Source of the DNA: Bacteriovorax stolpii
Lineage (GTDB): Bacteria; Bdellovibrionota; Bacteriovoracia; Bacteriovoracales; Bacteriovoracaceae
Direction of reading: 5' to 3'
NCBI GenBank assembly: GCA_945905815.1
Contig: CAMDQH010000018.1
Coordinates: 1-48,464 of the forward strand
Length of the DNA stretch: 48,464 nt
Program-made: the position numbers and the translations under genes
Part shown: piece by piece, positions 8,454-18,500 of the stretch
Layout of the letters: the number at the start of each line of letters is the position of its first letter
Position numbering within the stretch: position 1 is the stretch's first letter
Notes under the pieces: model-generated
The model's input: the letters and a program-made list of their open reading frames with translations, nothing else
Databases searched by the model: none
Told to the model about the DNA's origin: nothing

Positions 8454-10244
8454 ATGAAAAATGGAATTTTTCTAATTACGCTTATGATCTCATTTGGGCT
8501 CTCTGCTCAAGAGATTAAAAAAGTAAACTTTGTCCAGGAAGGCGAAGTCAGTAAACTTATTATCGAAACTGATAAGGATGTTTTTGCTGAACGTTTTCAT
8601 GTTTCTGAAGATAAACAAATCATTTTAGATTTAAAGAACGTAAAAGTTTCTCCTAAATTGTTACGTGGAATTGATACGTCCGAATTTCCCGGAAGTGCTG
8701 TTTTTATTTCAGGCTATAAAAAACCTGGTTCAACTAATGATATTCGATTTGCCATTCAATTAAGAGATAACGTTCGTTCAACACTTGAAACCAAAGGGAA
8801 TTCAATAGTTCTAAATATTGAAAACCGTTTTGGGGTTTTCTCTAAAAATAAGGTCCGAGGAACAGAGTCGTCTCCAATGGCAGGAAGTGCGGCTACAGAA
8901 GATAGCATTGGATTAAATATTCCAAAATCGAATAGTCTAGAAGATATTCTAAATAACTTAACAATGTCTGGACCCAAAAAATATATCGGTAAAAGAATTT
9001 CTATAAATGTAAAAGAAATACCAGTTCCTGACCTTCTGAATATGATTGCCGACACATCTGGTTTTAATATAATTATCGACCAAGAAATTTCGAGACTTCC
9101 ATCATTGTCATTAACTCTCACAAACGTCCCATGGGATCAGGCCCTTGACACTATCATGAGCCTATCTAAATTAGTCGCAGAGAAAAATACCAACATTTTG
9201 GTTATGAAAACTTTAGGGCAAGCCACAAAAGAGAGAGAAGAAGAATTAAAAAACATAGCGCTTAAAGAAGGCCTCGAGCCCCTCGTTACAAGAGTGTTTT
9301 TAATTAATTATGCAGCGCTAGGCGACATGTCTAAAATCATTAAGGATTATCTCACCCCGACTAGGGCCACCATGCAAAGTGATGACAGAACCAATAGTTT
9401 AATCGTAAAAGATACAGTTGATTCTATTGAGCGTATTAAAAAAATTATTGAAACTCTCGACACTCAAACGCCTCAAATACTTATAGAGGCAAAAATTGTT
9501 GAAGCAACAGAAAACTATTCAAAGAGCATCGGTCTAGGTAACGGTGTTTCATTTGGATATGATCCCGTCAGCCCAGTAGGGGTCTCGGCTGGGCCTGGCT
9601 TTTCATTTAGCTCAACAGGTGGACCAGCCATTGCTGCAACATTTAGTGTGTACAAACGTCTGTTGAATCTTGATTTCAACCTCCAGCTTCTTGAATCAGA
9701 GGCAAAAGGCCGTGTGATTTCAACTCCGAGAGTTGTGACACAAAATAAAAAATCAGCGACCATAACAAGCACTGAACAAACAAGCTTTAGAGTTCAACAG
9801 GCCGGAGTTGCAGGAACTCCACCAGTAACTACATTCTCAAACATTTCTGCAACTCTGAATCTCACGGTTACTCCCCAAGTTACAAATGATGGTGCTATTT
9901 CAATGCTCATAAATCTTTCAAAAGGTTCATTTGGGACCAGACCAAGCGCTGATGCCCCTCCAAATATAAATACTCGGAACATCACTACTAATGTTCTGGT
10001 TGATAACGGTTCAACCATAGTAATTGGTGGGTTATATTCTACTGACAGCCTTGAGACAGTTAGCGGTATCCCGTATTTGAAAGATTTACCATTAATCGGA
10101 TGGTTGTTTCGTAGTCCAAACAACCTTGCCACCGGAAAAAATGAACTTATAATTTTTATGACTCCTCGGATTATCAATGAGGAGCAGGCCGGTATGTCAG
10201 ATAGACAAGCCACTTCTACTGATAATAATACCAAGCCGATTTAA
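8454..10244 (+). CDS. pilQ: Type IV pilus secretin PilQ
   Basis: 596 residues with a signal peptide ending near SFGLSAQ. The order is one N-terminal AMIN domain (about 20-120), a secretin/TonB short N-terminal domain with VPDLLNMIADTSGFNIIID (about 190-255), an N1 domain (VFLINYAALGDMSKIIKDYL) and the C-terminal secretin beta barrel ending in GGLYSTDSLETVSGIPYLKD and ELIIFMTPRII. It forms the outer-membrane pore for the pilus. It is short for a PilQ because only one AMIN domain is present. The start has a strong ribosome-binding site (AAGGAAGAGAG) 47 bp after pilP. Confidence 0.96.
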   Translation: MKNGIFLITLMISFGLSAQEIKKVNFVQEGEVSKLIIETDKDVFAERFHVSEDKQIILDLKNVKVSPKLLRGIDTSEFPGSAVFISGYKKPGSTNDIRFAIQLRDNVRSTLETKGNSIVLNIENRFGVFSKNKVRGTESSPMAGSAATEDSIGLNIPKSNSLEDILNNLTMSGPKKYIGKRISINVKEIPVPDLLNMIADTSGFNIIIDQEISRLPSLSLTLTNVPWDQALDTIMSLSKLVAEKNTNILVMKTLGQATKEREEELKNIALKEGLEPLVTRVFLINYAALGDMSKIIKDYLTPTRATMQSDDRTNSLIVKDTVDSIERIKKIIETLDTQTPQILIEAKIVEATENYSKSIGLGNGVSFGYDPVSPVGVSAGPGFSFSSTGGPAIAATFSVYKRLLNLDFNLQLLESEAKGRVISTPRVVTQNKKSATITSTEQTSFRVQQAGVAGTPPVTTFSNISATLNLTVTPQVTNDGAISMLINLSKGSFGTRPSADAPPNINTRNITTNVLVDNGSTIVIGGLYSTDSLETVSGIPYLKDLPLIGWLFRSPNNLATGKNELIIFMTPRIINEEQAGMSDRQATSTDNNTKPI

Positions 10245-10256
10245 GTAGGATAAGCT

Positions 10257-11288
10257 GTGCTAGGTAAAAATAACCAGTCGGCCTTATTGGCCAAATATTT
10301 CAGCATGTACAAGAAGAATCCTCGCTCGAAGGTGTTCGCACCTCTTGCGGAATCTTTTAGAAAACTTGGAATGCTAGATGATGCATTCAAAATTCTAAAA
10401 GATGGTATTCGCAATCACCCGAATTATACTCTGGGTTATATCGTATTAGCTCATTGTTACTTTGATCAAGGGAAGTTTGAACTTACCTATAATACCCTAA
10501 GACCGATCGTATCTCAGAATGCAGATAATATATCGCTTCAGAAAGTTTTTGCAAAAAGTTGCATGAACCTTGGCTATCTTGAGGAGGCACTGGATACATA
10601 TAAGTATCTACTCTTTATGAATCCAAGAGATAAGTTTTTTGGTGAACAAGTTAAAAAGCTTGAAGACGATCTCATGGTGGGCCATAAGACTTTAAGCTTA
10701 GAGCAGCTGATCAAGGCCCCTGAAATGGAAAAAATTTCCATGCCTCAAGGCCTGGATGATGACTGGGTTCAGGTAGATTTTAATCAAAACCAAGCTCCTG
10801 TTGATGTAGCCGAAAATGAATGGGTAATGCAAAAACCAGGAATTTCCGAGCATCCAATACTTAAAGAAGACTCAATTACCGTCAGAAGTCTTGAAGATGA
10901 TTTTTATGCAGACGAATTTGAAGAGTATGGAGAGATTGAAGATTCAACACCTAGTTCTGCCCCACTTGATTCACCTCTCGTTTCCCACACATTAATTGAT
11001 CTCTATTGTGCTCAAAAATACTATGATAAAGCAGTAGAGCTACTTGAGAAAATCCTTGAGCTAAATCCCCAAGACGACATAACGAAAAAGAAACTAGAAC
11101 AAGTTCTAGTCTTGAAAAAGAATTCTCAAGCTACACTTCAAGTTGTTACTGAGGAGCAGGGCCATGAAGAACTTATTTCAATCATTGAAAATCAGGTTAA
11201 GGCCAAGTCACCAAAAGAAATCAAGCTGCAGGATACATTCAATTATTTCTTAACGGCGCTTAAAGAGCGTGCCCTACAATACCGGTAA
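10257..11288 (+). CDS. TPR protein of the pil operon
   Basis: 343 residues, no signal peptide. Residues ~1-140 hold three to four tetratricopeptide repeats (for example SLQKVFAKSCMNLGYLEEAL). An acidic, disordered-looking middle follows, then another TPR near 240-280 (YDKAVELLEKILELNPQDD). The start is GTG with a purine-rich site (TAGGATAAG) 12 bp after pilQ, so it is probably cotranscribed with the pilus genes. TPR proteins commonly serve PilQ assembly (PilF/PilW/Tgl), but those are lipoproteins with signal peptides. This one lacks both and would be cytoplasmic. Function unknown. Confidence 0.9.
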   Translation: MLGKNNQSALLAKYFSMYKKNPRSKVFAPLAESFRKLGMLDDAFKILKDGIRNHPNYTLGYIVLAHCYFDQGKFELTYNTLRPIVSQNADNISLQKVFAKSCMNLGYLEEALDTYKYLLFMNPRDKFFGEQVKKLEDDLMVGHKTLSLEQLIKAPEMEKISMPQGLDDDWVQVDFNQNQAPVDVAENEWVMQKPGISEHPILKEDSITVRSLEDDFYADEFEEYGEIEDSTPSSAPLDSPLVSHTLIDLYCAQKYYDKAVELLEKILELNPQDDITKKKLEQVLVLKKNSQATLQVVTEEQGHEELISIIENQVKAKSPKEIKLQDTFNYFLTALKERALQYR

Positions 11289-11294
11289 AAAAAT

Positions 11295-11720
11295 ATGAAA
11301 AAAATGCTAATTATCAATGGGCCAAACTTAAATATGCTTGGCCAGAGAGAACCCGAAGTTTATGGCAAGGACACTTTGGACGATTTAAAAAAATTTACTG
11401 AATCTAAAGTTCAAAACCAAGTTCTACTTGAATGGTACCAATCTAACCTTGAAGGTGAAATTGTAAGCCGCATTCAAAAAGCCCATTCCGAGGACTATAT
11501 GGCAGTGATTATCAACCCGGGTGGTTATGCTCATACCAGCGTTGCAATTCATGACGCTATGAAAATCCTGAAAATTCCAGTAATTGAAGTGCATTTGAGC
11601 CAAGTTTATAAGAGAGAAGACTTCCGTCATACATTATTGACGGCAAAAGCCGCTACGGCCATAATGTCCGGATTCGGAAAGCAGACTTATTACATCGCGA
11701 TAAATTCGCAGCTCCAGTAA
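11295..11720 (+). CDS. aroQ: 3-dehydroquinate dehydratase, type II
   Basis: 141 residues, normal for this dodecameric shikimate-pathway enzyme that converts 3-dehydroquinate to 3-dehydroshikimate. Visible motifs are NGPNLNMLGQREPEVYG with the catalytic Tyr, NPGGYAHTSVAIHDAM, and the substrate-binding IEVHLSQVYKREDFRH with the catalytic His. It begins 6 bp after the TPR gene and is followed by efp and accBC. In many bacteria aroQ is next to accB-accC or efp, so the grouping is ordinary. Confidence 0.97.
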   Translation: MKKMLIINGPNLNMLGQREPEVYGKDTLDDLKKFTESKVQNQVLLEWYQSNLEGEIVSRIQKAHSEDYMAVIINPGGYAHTSVAIHDAMKILKIPVIEVHLSQVYKREDFRHTLLTAKAATAIMSGFGKQTYYIAINSQLQ

Positions 11721-11732
11721 AGGACCATCTTT

Positions 11733-12299
11733 ATGTACCAAACAACAGATTTCAGAAAAGGTCTCAAAATCGAGATCGAAGGTAAACCTTGGATCATCGT
11801 GGATTTTCAACACGTGAATCCAGGTAAAGGCTCGGCTTTCGTTAGAACTCGTATTAGAAACCTTGAAACCAATCAAACTATTGAGCGAACTTTCAAAGCT
11901 GGTGTTGAAACTGTTGGTAAGCCTGATATGGAAGAAAAAGAAATGGAATATAACTACTCTGATCAAGATGGTTACAATTTCATGGACCAGACGACTTTCG
12001 AAATGGTTCACCTTTCGCATGACCAAGTTGGCGAAAACAAATTCTACTTACAAGAAAACATTCGTGTTTATATTCTTTATTTTAATGGAAATCCGATTTC
12101 AATCGAGCTTCCTAACTTCATTAACTTGAAAGTAGTTGAAACTGATCCCGGTATGAAAGGTGATACAGCTTCTGGCGGTTCGAAGAAAGCACTTCTTGAA
12201 ACTGGTCTTCAAGTAAACGTTCCTCTCTTTATTAAAGAGGGTGAATTTTTAAAAATTGATACTCGCACTGGTGAGTATCTTGAACGGGCCAAGGTTTAA
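11733..12299 (+). CDS. efp: Elongation factor P
   Basis: 188 residues, full length, three beta-barrel domains. It relieves ribosome stalling at polyproline. The loop of domain I is HVNPGKGSAFVRTR with a lysine (K32) at the modified position, so a lysine-type modification such as beta-lysylation is possible if EpmA/EpmB are encoded elsewhere. The C-terminal domain has the usual GDTASGGSKKALLETG and ends in RTGEYLERAKV. A clear ribosome-binding site (AAAGGA) precedes the ATG. The gene is 12 bp after aroQ and 3 bp before accB. Confidence 0.97.
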   Translation: MYQTTDFRKGLKIEIEGKPWIIVDFQHVNPGKGSAFVRTRIRNLETNQTIERTFKAGVETVGKPDMEEKEMEYNYSDQDGYNFMDQTTFEMVHLSHDQVGENKFYLQENIRVYILYFNGNPISIELPNFINLKVVETDPGMKGDTASGGSKKALLETGLQVNVPLFIKEGEFLKIDTRTGEYLERAKV

Positions 12300-12302
12300 T
12301 GC

Positions 12303-12752
12303 ATGAACTTAGATACACTAAAACAAATTGTTAAAGTTGCTAAAGATGAAGGTGTTGCTGAGTTAAAAGTGGACACTAAAGACTTTAAGGTTGAAGTTCG
12401 CTTCTCTACAGGTCACGTTGCTCCTATTCAACATATCCAACATGCTCCACAAGTCCCAGTCGCTTCTGCTATGACTGCAATTACTATCAATACTGTGCCA
12501 ACTGATACTGGACTTCATGTAATCAAATCTCCTTTTGTTGGGACTTTTTACGCATCTCCAGGCCCGGGAAAAGCAGTTTATACTAAACTTGGCGATAAGG
12601 TTAAGTCTGGTCAGGCACTTTGTGTTCTTGAAGCTATGAAAATCATGAACGAAATTGATGCTGATATTGATGGTGAAATCGTAGAGATATGTGTTGAAAA
12701 CGAAAGCCTGGTTGAATATGGTCAACCACTTTTCAAGATTAAGCCTAATTAA
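12303..12752 (+). CDS. accB: Biotin carboxyl carrier protein of acetyl-CoA carboxylase
   Basis: 149 residues. An N-terminal helical part, a short Pro/Ala-rich linker (about 40-70) and a C-terminal biotinyl domain with EAMKIMNEI, in which K113 is the biotin-accepting lysine. AccB carries carboxybiotin from AccC to the carboxyltransferase in the first step of fatty-acid synthesis. It overlaps accC through TAATG, so the two are coupled. Confidence 0.97.
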   Translation: MNLDTLKQIVKVAKDEGVAELKVDTKDFKVEVRFSTGHVAPIQHIQHAPQVPVASAMTAITINTVPTDTGLHVIKSPFVGTFYASPGPGKAVYTKLGDKVKSGQALCVLEAMKIMNEIDADIDGEIVEICVENESLVEYGQPLFKIKPN

Positions 12753-14110
12753 TGAAACCAGAAGCAAAGAAATTTAAAAAAGTCCTCATCGCTAACCGTG
12801 GTGAGATTGCCATCAGAGTTATTCGTAGCTGCAAAGAACTGGGAATAGAGACAGTTGCAGTTCATTCAACTGCTGATGAAGATTCTTTGCATGTGAAAAT
12901 GGCCGATGAATCAGTTTGCATTGGGCCACCAAAATCATCTTTGTCTTACTTAAATATGCCTCAAATTTTATCTGCTGCTGATATTACAGGTGCAGATGCC
13001 ATCCATCCCGGTTACGGTTTTCTATCTGAAAACGATGATTTTGCCGATCTTTGTGAGAAGTGGGGCATCACTTTTATTGGTCCTAGCGTAAAATGTATTC
13101 AGGCCATGGGTGATAAAATTGAATCAAAACTCATAGCTAAAAAAGCCAAAGTTCCAACGCTTGAACCAATTTATGTAAAGGATTCTTCAGAAGCAGACAT
13201 TAAAAAATCTGTCGAGAAGATGGGCTTTCCAGTTCTAATCAAAGCATCTGCCGGCGGCGGTGGGCGAGGAATGAAACGAATTGAAAACTTTGAAGAACTA
13301 TGGCCAGCTTTATCACGTTTAGAAGAAGAGGCCAAAGCAGCTTTTGGTGATGGAACATTGTTCATCGAAAAATATATTGAAAACCCAAGACATATAGAAG
13401 TCCAAATTTTGGCCGATCAGCACGGAAGTGTGATCCATCTTGGTGAGCGTGACTGTACGATTCAACGCCGGTTTCAGAAAATTCTGGAAGAAGCTCCTTC
13501 GCCTGTCCTAACTCCAAAAGTCCGAGAAGAGATTTGTGAATCTGCTGTCAGACTGGCAAAATTTGTAAATTATGATTCTGTAGGTACTGTTGAGTTCCTT
13601 TACGACCAAGATACCCAGAAATTTTATTTCATGGAAATGAACACTCGTATTCAAGTTGAGCACCCCGTAACCGAAGGTCGCACAGGAGTTGACTTAATTA
13701 GTGAACAAATCCGTCACGCTCAAGGTGAAAAAAGTAGATTTAAACAATCAGATATAATGTTTCGGAATCACGTTATTGAATTTAGGATCAATGCCGAAAA
13801 TCCAAAAACAGGAATGCCATCGCCTGGAAATATCACGCATTATCATAGACCTGGCGGAATTGGCGTAAGAACTGATGACTATATTTATACGGGATATACC
13901 GTACCACCATACTATGACTCTATGATTTCTAAGATCATTGTTCAGGCCGATAACCGTGCAAATTGCATCACTAGGGCCAAACGAGTTCTTAACGAAACTG
14001 TCGTTAGCGGCATTCAAACAAACATCAATCTCCACAAAGAAATATTGGAAGATCCGGACTTTGTAGAAAGTAAGTTTTCAACCAATTATTTATCCAAAAA
14101 ACTGATTTAA
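12752..14110 (+). CDS. accC: Biotin carboxylase subunit of acetyl-CoA carboxylase
   Basis: 452 residues, as in Escherichia coli (449). ATP-grasp enzyme that carboxylates biotin on AccB. Visible motifs are KKVLIANRGEIAIRVIRSC at the N-terminus, HPGYGFLSEN, the glycine-rich ATP loop KASAGGGGRGMK, and FMEMNTRIQVEHPVTE with the catalytic Glu/Arg/Asn block. It is coupled to accB (TAATG). The carboxyltransferase genes accA and accD are not in this window. Confidence 0.98.
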   Translation: MKPEAKKFKKVLIANRGEIAIRVIRSCKELGIETVAVHSTADEDSLHVKMADESVCIGPPKSSLSYLNMPQILSAADITGADAIHPGYGFLSENDDFADLCEKWGITFIGPSVKCIQAMGDKIESKLIAKKAKVPTLEPIYVKDSSEADIKKSVEKMGFPVLIKASAGGGGRGMKRIENFEELWPALSRLEEEAKAAFGDGTLFIEKYIENPRHIEVQILADQHGSVIHLGERDCTIQRRFQKILEEAPSPVLTPKVREEICESAVRLAKFVNYDSVGTVEFLYDQDTQKFYFMEMNTRIQVEHPVTEGRTGVDLISEQIRHAQGEKSRFKQSDIMFRNHVIEFRINAENPKTGMPSPGNITHYHRPGGIGVRTDDYIYTGYTVPPYYDSMISKIIVQADNRANCITRAKRVLNETVVSGIQTNINLHKEILEDPDFVESKFSTNYLSKKLI

Positions 14111-14156
14111 AAGTATAATAAAATTAAGTGTTTAACATGCCACAGGAAGGGGCATA

Positions 14157-15536
14157 GTGGAAAGTATTTCAAAGATTCAACAACTCTTGGCGGAGTCCAA
14201 ATTTGTTGAAGCCCAAAAAATGGCCGAGATATTATTATATCAAACAAAAGGTTCTGAAACAAAGGAACTGCTGGAATTCTATTTCGAATCGCTTAAAGCT
14301 CAGTCTCGACCAATTCCAAGTGAATTAATCTTTTTATTAGTTGATAAACTTCTACCCATGAACACTGATGAAGCTCAGAAATGGTTAGCAAACATATCAA
14401 AAGATAAATCCGTAAATAATCAGCGTAAAATACTGATTAAAATAAAAATTGCTGAAATTAAAGGAAAAACAGAAGAGCTGTATCACTTAATTTCTCAATA
14501 CCAGATACTCAGATTTGAATCCCATACACCCAATATTCCAACCGTCGTTATTGATTTGATAAAAAAATATTTTCCAAATGACTTTCACCTCCAACTTCAA
14601 AAGCTTGCGATTGAACTCATGAGAATGGATCTAATTAATAGTGAGATATCAATAAAAAAATTAATTCTCTCTTGTTTTGAAAAATCCTCACCAAAAGGAA
14701 CAAAATTAAAGATTAACTTAATACATGAAATACTAACATCATCAAGCGGCCTGCAATACTTAGAATTATACAAAAACTTTTGTTTTTTAATTTCTAATGA
14801 ACGGTGGGATAAAAAAGACTATAAGAAAATAATCGAACTTGTGATTTATGAAGAGGATTTCAAGTTTCAAGTTTTAATATTAAATTTATTAGTTCGTGAA
14901 AACTTGAAGGATGAGGCAGGAGTTTATGCTCAAGAAATTCGAAAGAACAAGGAGTACAACTATGTGTATCTCGATAAGTATTTTCCACAACTAAAACAAT
15001 ATTTTTTTCAGCGACCTGAAACGACTACGATCACCGCCATACCGTTGATTAAGGAAGCAGATCTAAAGGTCGATAGATTAGTATCAGTTCCTTTACATGA
15101 AGAAATATTGTCAGAAGTTTCAGAGGAAGAAATACTGCTTGCCCACTTACTTAAATACCAAGATTTTTCTACATCTGATTTACTTGAGATAGCGGTTAGT
15201 TTCGTCCAATCAGAATTCTACATGGCCGCATTAAAAGCCTCGGAACTTGCCTACGAATCTACGGATAATAATAATCTTCGTCTTAGGGCCTGCTATCTAA
15301 AGGTCACGTGCTTGCTTAAAACGGCTGATTACAGGGCAGCCTTGGACATATCTCTGAATGCCTTAAGTTACTCAGTAACTCAAAATGATATCCTTTCATT
15401 TTTGTATTCTCAAGCCGAAGCTCATTTAAAGCTTAAGGAATACATATCTGCAAAACGAGTTCTTGAACGAATCATGGATATTGATGCAAGTTACAGACTG
15501 GTCAAAGAAAGATTGGAATGGCTGAATGCGATTTAA
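14157..15536 (+). CDS. Helical-repeat (TPR-like) protein upstream of tamB
   Basis: 459 residues, almost entirely helical by pattern and without a signal peptide. The C-terminal third has recognisable TPR-type helix pairs (MAALKASELAYES, YRAALDISLNALSY, SQAEAHLKLKEYISAKRVLERI). The middle is rich in Lys and Ile with no motif I know. The start is GTG with an excellent ribosome-binding site (AGGAAGGGG). Its end overlaps tamB by 11 bp, so it may be coupled to the TamB/TamA envelope genes. Function unknown. Confidence 0.85.
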   Translation: MESISKIQQLLAESKFVEAQKMAEILLYQTKGSETKELLEFYFESLKAQSRPIPSELIFLLVDKLLPMNTDEAQKWLANISKDKSVNNQRKILIKIKIAEIKGKTEELYHLISQYQILRFESHTPNIPTVVIDLIKKYFPNDFHLQLQKLAIELMRMDLINSEISIKKLILSCFEKSSPKGTKLKINLIHEILTSSSGLQYLELYKNFCFLISNERWDKKDYKKIIELVIYEEDFKFQVLILNLLVRENLKDEAGVYAQEIRKNKEYNYVYLDKYFPQLKQYFFQRPETTTITAIPLIKEADLKVDRLVSVPLHEEILSEVSEEEILLAHLLKYQDFSTSDLLEIAVSFVQSEFYMAALKASELAYESTDNNNLRLRACYLKVTCLLKTADYRAALDISLNALSYSVTQNDILSFLYSQAEAHLKLKEYISAKRVLERIMDIDASYRLVKERLEWLNAI

Positions 15537-18500
15537 AAGTATTTTAGGCGCATTCATTTTTATTGGTCTCGCAAGTATGATTGCGATGGTAGTTTTTATT
15601 CAAACCAAGAGTTTTGGGCGTATTGCCACCAAAGTGATTTCTGATATTAGTCAGAAAAAAGCGCAAACAAAAGTCAGCATTAAAAGCATTGGAATAAGTC
15701 TTTTCCCACCGGGAATAGAGCTAAATCAAGTCAGAGTTAAAAAGAATTTAGGTGAAGGAAAAAAAATATCAACAGAATTCGGAAAACTAGGTTTTTACAT
15801 AGGTTTAATTGAATTTGAGGAAAAAAAGATCACCCTCGGAGAAATCAGAATCAGCGATTCTACAATTGATTTTGTCTCGCCAGACACTAATGACGAGGAG
15901 GTTAAGGAGCTTGATCAGAAAATGATCAACAAATTTTTTAACTTTTCGGATGATTTGCCCTTAAGGGTAGATACAGTCCTCCTGACAAACGCGAGGGTTT
16001 TCGTAAATCATGACTTAATTGAAGCGAAAAGGATTAAGCTTTTTAAACGAGGCGATTCTTTTATGGTTAGGTTTCATCTGTCTAATCTTCACCCCCTAAA
16101 GGATAACGTTTTATCCATAGATGAAATCTGGGGAGATGCTGAATTAGGACGAGAAAATATAAATATACATCGGCTAAAAGTACAACACGATGTCCATACG
16201 CTACTGATAAAAGGGAAAGTTAAAAATTACGGAAGATTAAAAAATGCCGAGGGAACTTTTACAGGCGAAGCCTCGGTTCATATAAATAATATTAAAGATG
16301 ATATTGTTTTGCCTGAGATACTTAAATTAAACAACGGTTATTCGCATTTAAGTTTTAAGGGCGGTATCAAAAATAAAAGCATTAATGCATCTTTGGATCT
16401 ATCACTTTCAGACTTGAATTCTAATATTGTTAGTGGCGAACAAATAATTGCTTCTCTTCAGTTTGAAAACAATATTCTAAAACTTAATAAGCTTTCTTTA
16501 GTTAATAAAAAAGAAAAGTTAAAACTTGTTAATCCTGTTGAATTATTTAATATCAAGAACTCTACTTATTTATACCAACCGATTGATGTTCAGGTAGAGC
16601 ATCTTAATCTCACAAATGCTTTAGGTGTCTTGCCTTCGCTGTTCCCACTTAAGGGTGAATTAACTGGGGAAATGAGGTTTACTTACCACAATAGGGACAT
16701 GGAGTTTAAGCCTCGGGACGGTTTTATTATTAACAATCTTGGTTTAATTGTTGGTGATCGCAGCCCATTTACTATTTTAATGATAAAGAGTGCCAAATTA
16801 ACTTCAGCATCTTTTCGAGTAAAAGATCTAAATGAGTTTCAGATGGATTCAAAAATAGATCTTAAGAATTCAACACTGGACCTCCATGGAAAAGTAAACT
16901 CCAAAGTAGTCGATTTTAAGGCGTCAAACGCTACTATTGATCTAGAAGATTTTGGAAATATTTCAAACCTTAATATTAAGGGGCGCGGTAATTTAGATAT
17001 AGAGGTATCTGGACCACTTGCAGACACAAACATAAATCTAAAAGGAAAGACAAATGGCTTTGAAGTTTTGGGATACCGACTTGGCCAAGCCGATAAGGAC
17101 ATTAGTATAGCCCTAGGAGATTCAAGCGTTATTATTCATCGCTTTGAATCGCTCTATCGGTCAACTCCGATTTCTGGAACTGGTGCGATTAATTATAAAA
17201 ATATGGATATTGCTTTCGGGATAAATTCATCAAAAGCCAATTATCATGACTTAAAAGAAGTTATGGGCCCAATATTCTCAAAACTGAGTTTTTTGCCATC
17301 TGATTTTGATCTTAATGCAAAACTGGATGCAAACATCTTTGGGAAAGCAACACTTGATGGTCTCAAAATTAAAACAGAGGTTCAGTATACTGACCTCAGT
17401 GCCTATGGAGAAAATATAGGTGCCGGTGATTTTGTAATTAGTATGGAAGACAAGGTGGTTTCACTAAAGGATTTTACTGGTCAGAAAGGAAGTGGACAAA
17501 TCAAGGGCGATTTTTCGTTTGATCTTAAATCGGATAAAATGAAAATTGATTATGAATGGGACGATATTGCTCTTGCAAGTTTTGCCATTGTAAAGAAGGC
17601 GAAACTTAATTTGCAAGGAATGCTTTCGGGTTCACTTAAAGGTGAAGGTTCAACAAAAGATTACAACCTTAGAATGAATGGGAAAATGCATGATACCCAC
17701 ACAGAGGACTATAAATTCGATGATAGCATTTTTGTTTTTCAAATCTCTCCATCTTTTCTTAAAGGTAAGGCCTCAGTCTTCGGCTCCGTTTTAAAATCAG
17801 ATTTTGATTATTCATTTCTAAGGAGCCGACCTTCAAATATAACATTAGATATTTTGGCACCTGCCTTAAAGCCAATTGCCATCGCCTTCCTTGGGCAGCA
17901 TCTTGAGCCAGCAGATTTTTCTGGAAGTTTAAAGTTTCATGTAGAATCACAGTTTAAAGGTAATTTTGAAAACGTTAACTTGAAAGCAAATTTAGAAAGT
18001 TTAATATTTAGACATGATAATTTTAATGTTAATTACAAGTCGGATCATTCACAGTTTTTAATTCAAGATAACAATATCAAAAAATGGGACCTCGCTATTT
18101 CTGAGCCTGACCTCTTAGTGAAAACTTCCGGCCGAGGAACTTTTGGGCAGGAAGTAGAATTGGAAAATGAGGTTTACTTTAATTCTAAAATTTTCGAAAT
18201 TCTAATATCTCAGGTCTTGTCTTCGGAAGGTTTTATACGCAGTAAAGTAAATATAAATGGAACAAAAGACGATTATCAAATGTCTGCTCATTCTCAAAGT
18301 AATGACCTTGACCTGACAATAAATGGTGTCCCTTTTCCTCTTTATCATTTGAGTTACGTTCTTGACTACTCAGATAGGCGTTTAATTATAAAGGAGTTAA
18401 AAACTTCCTTAGAAAATGGATCCATAGCCTTTAAGGGTGATATTTATTTTGATGGGGAGTATCCGGACGTTAATTTAAAATATTCACTTGATAAAGCTGA